NCBI RefSeq assembly: GCF_027943255.1
Contig: NC_072897.1
Location: forward strand, 63,016,406 to 63,080,405
Direction of reading: 5' to 3'
Length of the DNA: 64,000 nt
Source of the DNA: Anastrepha obliqua
Lineage: Eukaryota; Arthropoda; Insecta; Diptera; Tephritidae
The notes under the pieces were generated by a model. The model was not told the DNA's origin, searched no databases, and saw nothing but the letters and a program-made list of their open reading frames with translations. The translations under genes and the position numbers were made by a program. Numbering within the stretch: the stretch's first letter is position 1; each line of letters starts with the position of its first letter. This document shows positions 55,825 to 64,000 of this stretch, piece by piece.

Positions 55825-56758
55825 TAGGGTGTTTTTTTTAGAGGTTAGGTTTTCAGGTTGGCACTACTTTTTTCGTAGATGGTCTTTTTGACAGCTGTCA
55901 CTTGATTTATGCTCAGTTTGGTTTGCCATTTCATAATGAATAGACTTACACCTGAACAACGTTTGCAAATCGTGCAAATTTATTACGAAAATAATGGTTC
56001 GGTTCGCGCGACGCATCGAAGAAAATTTTGTTCAGCGATGAAGCTCACTTTTGGTTGAATGGGTATGTCAATAAGCAAAATTGTCGCATTTTGAGTGAAC
56101 ATAATCCACAAGCCATTGCTGAGACGCCGTTACATCCTCAAAAAGTCACTGTTTGGTGTGCTCTTTGGGCAGAGGGAATCATTGGTCCATATTTCTTTAA
56201 AAATGAAGCCGGCCATAATGTTACAGTCAATGGAGAGCCATGATTAATAGAGCCATGATTAATGACTTTTTCGTGTCTGAATTGGACGATGTTGATGTGG
56301 ACGACCTTTGGTTCCAACAAGACGGCGCTACATGCCATACAGCCAACGCAACAATCGATTTATTGAAGGAAACTTTTGGTGAGCGCATTATCTCGCGCCG
56401 TGGACCTGTGGCGTGGCCTCCAAGATCGTGCGATATAACACCGCTGGACTATTTCTTGTGGGGCTATGTGAAGTCGCTTGTCTACGCAGATAAGCCCGAG
56501 ACGATTGACGTCTTGGAAGAGAATATTCGGCGCGTTATTGCTGACATACGGCCCCAATTGCTGCAAAAAGTGGTCGAAAATTGGGCCTCTCGGCTGGAAT
56601 TTATTTGAGCCAGCCGCGGCGGCCACTTGCCCGAAATCATTTTTAAAACATAATGGCAAACCCTTATCTTTATAATAAAGCTAAATTCTTGGCCATAACA
56701 TTAAATTATATACGTTTTATTTCATCTTGAAAACCTAACCTCTAAAAAAAACACCCTT
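55825..56758 (+). mobile_element. rosa-type (DD41D) mariner, internally deleted (copy E)
   Basis: The ends AGGGTGTTTTTTTTAGAGG (left) and the inverse of TAACCTCTAAAAAAAACACC (right) are near-perfect TIRs next to TA. The frame starts at 55936 (MNRLTPEQRLQIVQIYYENN) and loses the DNA-binding middle at about 56020. It continues ILFSDEAHFWLNGYVNKQNC, WFQQDGATCHTANATIDLLK, WPPRSCDITPLDYFLWGYVK and ends at ASRLEFI (56608). A local duplication of AGCCATGATTAAT at 56237-56268 shifts the frame. QQD to PLD is 41 residues. Confidence 0.9.
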
Positions 56759-57048
56759 TATCTAGCGTTCATTGGCGTCATTGAAAATTGCTCGTTTTTG
56801 TTCCACTTTCCACTGTCTTTTTATTTTTATAGCGTTGTGTAATACACTGAATAGTGGCATGACTTCTATCCAAAAGAGAGGAAGCAACATCCCGGTAGCT
56901 TTTGTTTTTGAAGCCATATTTTTTTGCTCTATAGTCATTTTTTAGGTGTAATTTTTTCGAACTTACTATCTCTTACTCAAATAACTACTAATCTGCAAAA
57001 ATTGCTAATGGTGACTACTGTCAATGTATCGCTGAGCTTGTCTAATTT

Positions 57049-57550
57049 ATGAAGGGTGTATGCTTTCCACACCGCAACAACGTCTACAAATTGTTCAACT
57101 GTATTATGAAAATCAGCGTTCTGTGCCATACAGCTCGTGAAACAATGACTTTATTGAGAAGTCATTTCGGAGAGCAGCTGATTTCACGTTTAGGACTTGT
57201 GAGTTGGCCACCAAGATCTTGTGATATCACACCTTTGGACTTTTTTCTTTGGGATTCGTGAAGTCCAAGGTCTATGCTGATAAACCAGCTACGATTGAGG
57301 CTCTGGAAGCCAACATTACGCGTGTTATTCACGACATACCAGTCGAAATGCTCGAACGAGTGATTGAAAATTGGACCTTCAGAATGGACCACCTTAAGCG
57401 TAGTTGCGGCCAACATTTGAATGAAGTCATATTCAAAAAGTAAATGTCAAAGAATGTCCTTTCAAATGATAAATAAAGGTTTTGAACATAATTTACATTT
57501 TTGTTTTTTTTTTAACTATTGAAAAAAGCACCTCATGATTGATCACCCTA
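57049..57550 (+). mobile_element. rosa-type (DD41D) mariner, internally deleted (copy F)
   Basis: FPHRNNV... corresponds in another frame to TPQQRLQIVQLYYENQRS (about 57070-57122), the N-terminus. The sequence then jumps within the catalytic domain to CHTARETMTLLRSHFGEQLI and SWPPRSCDITPLDFFLWDS. After a frameshift at about 57255 it continues KSKVYADKPATIEALEANIT and ends HLNEVIFKK (57441). The right end, inverted, reads TAGGGTGATCAATCATGAGG next to TA. The left terminus is not identified. Confidence 0.82.
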
Positions 57551-57589
57551 TATATATATTATGATATTGATGAGAACAAGGAAGTTGTG

Positions 57590-58035
57590 CGAATCGACTA
57601 GCAACAATCGCGAACGAGATGCGAAAACCAAAACATGAATCAAGCTTGATGGCGACAGCAGATAGCGAGGCGGAGCACGCTTTCTGGGTCTACCGTTGGA
57701 TGAGTTAGACGAAGACGACAGGTGACTACATCACCCAGACAGAGTTTAGTAGGCTGGTACATCAGCAGAACTCGCCAGAAGTTACGAGCTGCAAGATCTA
57801 GAAGTCACGATAATTATTAAGCAAATATATACGTATATAAGCAGAGGTGCATGCGAATAGGATATTCAGTTCAAAGTTGAACTTGTAAGCGAATAAACGA
57901 GTGATTCAGTCTTAAGGTGAACGTGTACATTTACAGAAAAGTGTTGGAAATAAAGTAAAGCAAGTGTTGCCATTTTGACTTTTATTTGACAATCTAGTGA
58001 TCGAACTCGGAGCAGTTATTGTAACAAATTTATTT
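57590..58035 (+). other. Possible solo LTR
   Basis: Contains a TATATAAGCAGAGG promoter-like box (57834-57847), GTAAGCGAATAAACGAGTGA with an AATAAA signal, and an ending resembling LTR 3' ends (GAGCAGTTATTGTAACA). No second LTR, primer site or coding region was found nearby, and the borders are uncertain. Confidence 0.3.
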
Positions 58036-58739
58036 GAATTTTAATGTAAGAAAATTCGTAACAGTATCAAGGTCCTAAGAGAGGTCCTTTCCGATTTGGA
58101 TTGAGCCTAAGGCTGTGCTATACCTTATTCCACATAGCCGTATGCTCGTTAGGAATCCCAAAATGAGACACGAAAACGTGGTGCGTACCGATTTCTTCCC
58201 TAAGGGCTTCTCTAAGATTTACCAGGTCTGGACACAATGTTACAGAGGCTTATCTCGCGGTAATTGTAAAACCACCTTAAAAAAGACTGGGTACACCTAA
58301 GGATGCACCTAAATAGGTTTCAGTATTTCAATTTTTTTAATTCCTCACCTAATCTTGGTTGAGTGAAGGGATACGATCTTTGTCTGAGTTCTACTGGTTA
58401 AGGGGGCAAAACCACATTGAAAATTGTTTCCTACATATATCGATTTTACTCTGAACGTTCGTTACAAGATTTCCATCCCCGTCTTTGCCGGAGCTATTTT
58501 ATTATTGCTCCGTTTTCTGATACAATTTTCGAGGTACATACGTGTTTGTTTGCCAGCATTTCAAGCTCTTCCAATTCATGTCTTTCTGTCTCTCTCTACA
58601 GTGGAACTTGAAATGGACTGTCATTATTCATTTGTATTCCGCGATGTAAAGTTGCTTGTTTAAGCAGGATTTAGAATCGAGCGATTACAGCCTTTCGACG
58701 TTAAGCTTCCCCACGCTTATCTCTGATGTAACTAGGTAG
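58036..58739. other. No recognised feature
   Basis: Several overlapping short open frames without family signature; probably decayed retrotransposon. Confidence 0.35.
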
Positions 58740-59150
58740 TGATCCGGTCGATATTAGCGCCTCAGATTGGAAGTACATCGAGCGGGCTCAAAATGTACCT
58801 TCCACCTATCGTTACATAATCCATTACGGGTTTTCGTTTTTTAGTAAGTCGAAACCCAAGTAGCCGTATGGAAGCTTCAATGTTGGCATTTCGTACTACT
58901 CACTCCCATGCTACGATTCGCGGTAAAATCTATTAGCCTTTCTCCGATGTCGGAGGTATTCTCGTGCAGGTTGACCTTTCTGATTGTTGCGCCAAATATG
59001 TCATCTTTATCCACCGTAGTGTTAATGTCGCCAAAGACAATTTTACACTCGGCAGAGCCACTGGTAGAAGCACTCCTTGGTCTCTTCGCAATTTTTTTCA
59101 TCTGGGTGTTCACTATGTTATTGTATTTTGGGAGAAGACTCTAAGGTTAT
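58740..59150 (-). pseudogene. RTE-clade endonuclease fragment
   Basis: The minus strand reads CKIVFGDINTTVDKDDIFGA, TIRKVNLHENTSDIGERLID and FTANRSMGVSSTKCQH (59055-58880). This matches the GDFNA...GLRLIDFA...STRFQH stretch of RTE endonucleases. RPDHYLVTSEIS follows at about 58755-58720. It is opposite in strand to the LOA pieces around it. Confidence 0.75.
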
Positions 59151-59289
59151 TTTCGCCCAACTACAAATTCCAAACCAAATTTACAGCTCTAGTAGTAGAG
59201 TAGGTGTGTTCAAGCAGGTCTCAAGTCCAGCGCGCAACCCGTCGCTGGAAACCCGGAAACTTTTGACGGTAGCGGGAATTTGGAGCCGA

Positions 59290-59950
59290 GCCAAACCCTG
59301 AAAACCTCGATCTGGGTACAGGCTCAAGGATCGGTATGATTAAAAGCGGAAGAGTGTCGAAGTCGATGCTTCAAGCTTTATCCGGCAATGTCCCCGGGGG
59401 ACTGCGCGGGAGTCCGCTTCATTTAGGTAGGGAGATGTATTCGTGTGGTGCGATAGAAGAAGAGTTTTTAAAAATCTTTGTTGATGCCCACTTTCCGGAA
59501 AATTCTTTTGCGACAGCTTGTAATGATGTATCGGTGTCCCATTACCCGTATCCTGTATTATCTTAAAAACACTTTGGCCTTATCGACGAAAGTAGGACGC
59601 TTATAATGCTAGGGATCCCCCGCCATTCAATTTGCAGACACATAGCGGTAGTGGCCGGCCACTGGATGGTCGGAACTCATGCAGTGAATATTGGGCTTTC
59701 TTACAACCCCCATTTAAGAAGCTGAGACTGCAGAGCAAAATACTGTTGATAATTTTCTTTGCAAATCTCCGGGTCTGGCGACTAGGCGCTTGAAGTTCCT
59801 TAGTGGATCTATCGGAGATAGCCCGAGGCAGCTCGACAGTCTAGATTCCTTTTCTCTCCTCCACCACATGAACAGAACTGGATGGCTATATATGGTTTTT
59901 TCTTCCTTTAAGTTTGGCAACTTGGTAGTGGTCTACATTATACTATCAAC
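59290..59950 (+). pseudogene. LOA-type retrotransposon, internally deleted C-terminal part
   Basis: EEEFLKIFVDAHFPENS (about 59460-59510) resembles TAEELLELLLNTHFPGCSAY of the element at 32.9 kb. Near 59600-59680 the C-terminal RHIAVVAGHWMVGTHAVNIG follows directly, then NFLCKSPGLATRRLKFL and NRTGWLYM (about 59750-59890). Reverse transcriptase and RNase H are deleted between these two parts. Confidence 0.6.
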
Positions 59951-60310
59951 ACGGATTATTAGCGAAGTCGAAATTATTTAGCGAAGTCGCCAAACATAAG
60001 GGCGCCATTATCGTTGGAATTGTCGACAACGACAGGGAAGACGGTGCCACTTCCAGGGAAGAATGGAAGAAAGCGAAGCCTCTGCAGCTTTTATGAAGGG
60101 AGAATCAATTGTGCCAGGTAGCATTTGATACATTTAAGAAGATTGTAAGTTCTGGAAGGGAGCTAAGCTAGAGGGGGTAGACAAAAAGGTTCTGCCTTTG
60201 CATCCTTGTGCCCGTATCTGGCTCTCCTCCAAACCTTTCACTCCCAAGGAGAGAAAGGAGATCATAGTGGCTAACCCGAAATTTCCCACGCAAAAGTGGA
60301 AGGTGGTTAA

Positions 60311-61290
60311 CCCTAGAATCGTAATATACGTAAATTTTACGTGTATGTCGCAAAAAAAAGTCAGTTACACTTTACCTTTTGGCGCTATCGCTACGACCTC
60401 TTGGCAGTGCTTCCTTTATTTTATTGTTGCATTAACAAGTGAATCATAAATCAGTTGTTACTTCGCGTTTAGCTATAATCGTTCTTTAAAAAAAGTGTGC
60501 ACGTAAATTTTACGTGGTCTTAGCATTAACGTATACATTTTTGTACGTAAGTTTTTCGTGGTCTTGTTATTAGCGTATAAATATTTGTAAATGAAATTTA
60601 TGTTCCGTGCGGTTTTCAGGAGAAATAAAAGAAAATAATGGAAAACTCAAGTCGTTGCCTTGCGGATGCAGAAATAGAAGCCCTCCTGGACAGTATTGAC
60701 AGCGATGTAAGCTTTACTGAGGACAACCTTGAAGAGGAAGTTGATTTTGACAGTGACGATAGTTTGGAGGATCCAGACTACTCTCCTGAATTCCAGGAAA
60801 ATACTTTTGAAGAGGAATTGATGAAAGCCGTGGAGTCCGCTCAAAATATGGCATCTGAAAAACAAATAAAGGTCTCTCGGCAAAAAATCAGATGTCAGCA
60901 CCAACTGTGCACCTACAACTAAATGACATTGAAGATGTATCCAGTTCTAATCCACTTTTGGGAAGGAATGGTCATGTTTGGAGTAGCAATCCAATGTATC
61001 GTAGTAGCGGAAGAACAATGGCTATGAATGTTGTTTATATTCGACCAGGTAAATATTATTAAAAGCGGATGTTTTTAAACACTGTTATTAAAATAAAACA
61101 TAAACTAGGTCCATATCCATTTTTTTATAATTCACTTTAAGAAACATAAAACTTGGTATTTTCAATAAATAAAATCAAAACAGAAGATATATAAGTTTTT
61201 GTTGAACATTTATTTTAAATTTTTGTGTTGTACGTAAAATTTACGTATATTAGCATTAACGTAGGGTAAAACTATCTTACGATTCTAGGG
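60311..61290 (+). mobile_element. piggyBac-like element, 980 bp, internally deleted
   Basis: TTAA (60307-60310 and 61291-61294) flanks the termini CCCTAGAATCGTAA, which are inverted at both ends. CCCTAGAA and a TTAA target are piggyBac hallmarks. Subterminal copies of ACGTAAATTTTACG and TTAGCATTAACGTA occur at both sides and may be transposase sites (inference). Confidence 0.92.
60638..61051 (+). pseudogene. piggyBac transposase, N-terminal exon remnant
   Basis: The start MENSSRCLADAEIEALLDSI is followed by a very acidic stretch (DNLEEEVDFDSDDSLEDPDY), the usual N-terminus of piggyBac transposases. After a frameshift near 60890 the frame reads SNPLLGRNGHVWSSNPMYRS and TMAMNVVYIRPG (to about 61048), the start of the conserved domain (GKNGxxWS...N), followed by GTAAAT, a possible donor. 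The catalytic DDD domain and C-terminal Cys-rich domain are missing. Confidence 0.8.
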
Positions 61291-61560
61291 TTAATATGGA
61301 GAAGTCCGAAGGACCTGATTCTACTAAATTCAGAGTGGCTGTGGCCATTCGCTGAAACCAAAAGGGTGAACTTTTGAAATTCCTACCAAATCGTTGCCAG
61401 CGGGATGTCCTTGCAGTTTGGGAGGTGCTGAGAGGGGATAGGCCCATAGTAGAGGAAGCTCCAGTAGACATGGACTTTGAATCCGTAATGTTGGATGGTG
61501 GGATAGTGATGGTCGAATAGCGGGGGCGCTGACTTGGTGGTGTTGAAGAGGATTATCGAA

Positions 61561-61775
61561 GATGAATATTCTTCAGATAAATCTTCATCGGCATTTTCCG
61601 CCAAATTTACTACTCTACCTTGAGCAAGGTGGAGCCCACGTAGTCCTGATCTAGAAGCTGTGAGCAGTTTTTCTGGAATCAGGACGAAAAGCTATTTACT
61701 GATGGTGCATAGCGGAGTGGGTAAACCTAGATCATGTATACTCATCAGAAAAGAAGTAAAAGCATTTATTTTGTC
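61561..61775 (+). pseudogene. LOA/Jockey-type endonuclease N-terminus
   Basis: Reads MNILQINLHRHFPPNLLLYL, EQGGAHVVLIQKL and, further on, WVNLDHVYSSEKK. This matches the 'QINLHHSKAAS...ALIQEPW' start of apurinic endonuclease domains. A SINE follows at once. Confidence 0.65.
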
Positions 61776-61781
61776 TAACTT

Positions 61782-62058
61782 GGCGGACGCTATTGCCGGA
61801 CGGGTTGTCGCGTGACTACTGTTGGGAAGTGCATGGATTCAAAACTCCGCACACGAAACATCAAATGATAATAAAAGTTTTTCTAATAGCGGTCGCCCCT
61901 CGGCAGGCAATGTCAAACTTCCGAGTGTAATTCTGCCACGAAAAAGTTCTTAATAAAAACCATCTGACTCAGAACGCTCAGCTTTTGGTCCTTCCATTTG
62001 CGGAACATCAACAACACAAATAGGAGGCCGAACACTCAATTAAGCGTAAACGCTCCTA
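61782..62058 (+). mobile_element. tRNA-derived SINE, copy 8, old
   Basis: The head is badly decayed (GACGCTATTGCCGGACGGGT). The body is clear from TAATAGCGGTCGCCCCTCGG to AGGAGGCCGAACACTCAATT. It interrupts LOA-type sequence. Confidence 0.8.
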
Positions 62059-62092
62059 CTGTAAGCTTGTAGTGCCCTACCGCAAAACTCTA

Positions 62093-63130
62093 GCTGGTCT
62101 AACCCTATTTAAGTCACGATGGCAAGATGAAATCAGCAAAACAGACCGTCGTGAATTCCCACAACACTTGTTGAAAGCCCTTGAAAGTCTGATTCATCGA
62201 TACGTAAAGGGTGAAATTCCTAGGGGACGTTTGTCGAATATCGGAATTTGCCTTGAATATTATTAGGAAGGAGTTCACAGTAGGCGCCTTCATCGACATT
62301 GCGGGAGCTTATAACAATGCCTTCTCGGAAATAACCACCAGGTTTCTGGATAAACTAAGAGTCAGAACCGATCTTAACAAGTTTATCCTCAGAAAGCTTA
62401 GCGATAGAACGCTCGTGTCAAAGTGGGTGGTGCCTCTTTGCACTGACATGTAAATAGAGGATCTCCGCAAGGCGGTGTTCTCTCACCATTACACAGAGGG
62501 GAGGCTGCGAGGTGGTTGCCTCCGCGGATGGCGTGCACTTATTTTTAGAGCAAAGTTTTTAGATATTTTGAATGATTAATGCAGGTAGTTGTGAAGTAGA
62601 CCACAGATTGGGGCTTCTCGGTCAATCTCTGAAGACGGAGCTCTTCTTGTTCACGAGATATAAAATACCTAAATCTCAACTCTCTTAATACTGGTGGGGG
62701 GAAAACCGTAGGTCTGCTCCTGGAGAGGTAAGTTTCAAATCAACTCCGCCAGCGTTAAATTAGTTGGTAAACGTTTCAAGTTCGAGATTCTTCTAGCCAC
62801 GGGAATATCAAAAGCGCTCGAGAAATTTTCTAAAGCTAACAAAGCCCCAGTTAATGAATTTTTGGGGATTATTGCCGGACATTGTCTGTTAAGTATCCAG
62901 GCTTGGTATTGCTTCGAGCCCCTTCTGCAGCAGATATATATGGAGGACGAGATGGAATCCTCTCAGCACCTTCTCTTCAGCTGTCTTGTTCTCGCCGTTT
63001 TAAGAATCAGACAATCTTGGCTCTAATTTTTTTATTACACCTGCGAATATAGCAGGTCTAGATATCACACATCTGATCAACTTCATAAGTGTCAAAGCTC
63101 TTGCATTGGCAGCAATTCCAGTAGACAGTC
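62093..63130 (+). pseudogene. LOA-type reverse transcriptase and C-terminal region, decayed
   Basis: FTVGAFIDIAGAYNNAFSEI (about 62277-62336) and ILRKLSDRTLVSKW (62385-62430) belong to the RT. GSPQGGVLSPL can be read at 62462-62495. Near 62815-63000 SKALEKFSKANKAPVNEFLG, GIIAGHCLLSIQAW and ESSQHLLFSCLVLA form the C-terminal region, then IAGLDITHLINFISVK. Many frame changes; the RNase H part is short or absent. Confidence 0.75.
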
Positions 63131-63174
63131 ACACACATCTTATTCCATAGCGATAAGATTCTTTTGTAAGGTGT

Positions 63175-63690
63175 TCTATGTTTCACAATATTTTGCGAAA
63201 ATGGAAAAACAGAGTATGCAGACAAATACCTTATTTCATTTCTCAACATATAATACAACAAAATGTCCACCGTACGCACAGGACCGTACTTTTTGCGGAC
63301 GAGGTAAAATTTAACTTATTTGGACCATATGGCAAAGGCTTAGCCCTAAAATTTGCGACCTTCTATAAAACATGGCGGTGACAACGTTATGGTTTGGGCA
63401 TGTATGTCACCAACTGGAGTTGGAAATTTGACCTTTATCCAAGAAACAATGAACAAATATGTTTATTTAAAACTTCTGTAAGAAAATTTGGTTCAAAGCG
63501 CTAGAAAATTACTAATTGAAGATTACTTTGGGTTTTATCAAGATAACGACCCTAAGCACAAGTCACAAATTATACAAACATGGTTAATATAATATTTAAA
63601 TGTGCCTACATTGCTGCAACTCCTGCACAATCATCGGTTTTGAACCTCGTCGAAAATTTGTGGTATGTTAGGAGAATATGACATAGTAAT
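63175..63690 (+). pseudogene. Tc1-like transposase, catalytic part
   Basis: TVLFADEVKFNLFGPYGKGL (63277-63336) contains the first catalytic D. A frameshift leads to KHGGDNVMVWACMSPTGVGN (about 63370-63430) and FIQETMNKYVYLKLL. DYFGFYQDNDPKHKSQIIQT (63520-63580) has the second catalytic D. The third block is partly recognisable near 63640 (VLNLVENLW). The N-terminus is missing. Confidence 0.82.
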
Positions 63691-63708
63691 GGTAAGAAAA
63701 TACTGTGA

Positions 63709-63922
63709 GCGTCAAAATAAAGTGTACAAAGCATTTTGTTATAATATGGATTTATTTAAGTCTTTTATAACAACACAATATATTTTTATTTCATGTTTTT
63801 TAATTTAGTATTTGATTCTCTACTTAATACTAGAAAACAACAAAAAATAAATTAAAGCAACAAAAGTTTTAAAACAAAAACAAAATTTAGTGCATATTTT
63901 ACGCGTCAAAATAAAGTGTACA
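63709..63922 (+). repeat. Direct repeats of the right end of the Tc1-like element (IR/DR type)
   Basis: GCGTCAAAATAAAGTGTACA occurs at 63709-63728 and again, identical, at 63903-63922 (spacing 194 bp). A pair of sites at this spacing beyond a Tc1 transposase gene indicates the IR/DR subgroup. No matching left end was found upstream. Confidence 0.8.
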
Positions 63923-64000
63923 GACATATATTTTACAAAAATTATATCGATTTAGTATTTTGTTGATTTCCCTTTTGCTTTGATAAGGGAAGACAGTCTT

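Larger units (their letters stand above)
52970..56965 (-). mobile_element. Tc1-like element fragmented by at least three later insertions
   Basis: Pieces of one minus-strand Tc1 transposase occur in order. N-terminal helix-turn-helix (KSYRDVASLLDRSHATIQCI) lies at about 56900-56780, KVRGDPKLSST at about 55815-55780, FWKNVFFTDGSRVNIFGSAG at about 54480-54400, and VYLNILENNLHESTANLGIW then NQGNDTRKS at about 53115-53030. The gaps are exactly filled by the rosa-type copy E, a Jockey fragment, and a SINE that itself holds rosa-type copy D. In the last block the catalytic QDND reads QGND. Assignment of all pieces to one element is inference from strand, order and the SINE target duplication. Confidence 0.65.
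59990..61500 (+). pseudogene. LOA-type ORF1 (gag-like) fragment split by a piggyBac-like element
   Basis: 60060-60306 reads REEWKKAKPLQLL and, in a second frame, HPCARIWLSSKPFTPKERKE with FPTQKWKVV. The reading continues after the insertion, from 61295, with MEKSEGPDSTKFRVAVAIR and GELLKFLPNRCQRDVLAVWE. The layout resembles the ORF1 C-terminal domain of several insect non-LTR elements; the family assignment (DUF4780-like) is tentative. Endonuclease sequence follows at 61561, as expected if this is ORF1 of the same element. Confidence 0.5.

Overview
This window looks like intergenic DNA of an insect, most likely a fly close to the tephritid fruit flies. That assignment is inference: it rests on AT-rich sequence, short (54-72 bp) GT-AG introns, a 17.6/297-type Gypsy element, many DD41D (rosa-type) mariners and RTE/LOA/Jockey retrotransposons. 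No host gene is certain. Nearly everything recognisable is a mobile element, and almost all are broken. Only two short minus-strand coding-like stretches (19690-19934 and 20567-20722) could be host exons.

Layout. 1-7.7 kb: a TTAA-flanked terminal-inverted-repeat (TIR) element split by a tRNA-derived SINE, a maT-like mariner, an RTE fragment and a rosa-type mariner relic. 7.7-13.25 kb: a 422-bp tandem duplication whose second unit is split by a 4.8-kb transposon with about 525-bp TIRs; that transposon itself holds a Tc1 element of the IR/DR type. 13.35-19.4 kb: a young 6-kb Gypsy element (minus strand) with a SINE in one LTR. 20.3-24.1 kb: a MITE, then a rosa-type mariner carrying an 860-bp insertion with CACAGTG ends. 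24.1-28.8 kb: a Helitron (minus strand) that has lost the core of its Rep domain. 28.9-32.9 kb: SINE, RTE and LOA scraps. 32.9-38.1 kb: a LOA-type retrotransposon split by a 2.46-kb DNA transposon with 3-bp TSD. 38.1-43 kb: mostly featureless. 43-49.6 kb: a second member of the long-TIR family, two more Helitrons and RTE pieces. 49.6-57.6 kb: Tc1, Jockey and mariner debris, including a Tc1 copy cut by at least three later insertions. 57.6-64 kb: decayed LOA/RTE retrotransposons carrying a piggyBac-like element and a SINE, then a Tc1 relic.

The strongest candidate for something undescribed is the pair of elements at 8389-13163 and 43484-45477. They share a protein family I recognise only as 'uncharacterised', CAC(A/T)G ends, about 480-525-bp TIRs and a 3-bp TTA/TAA target duplication. 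Next are the tRNA-derived SINE family (at least eight copies, several with clear target duplications) and the Transib-like non-autonomous element at 23081-23940.

Insertion order can be read from the nesting: SINEs sit inside Gypsy, LOA, Tc1 and TTAA elements, and a rosa-type mariner sits in a SINE tail. SINEs and mariners were therefore among the recent movers.
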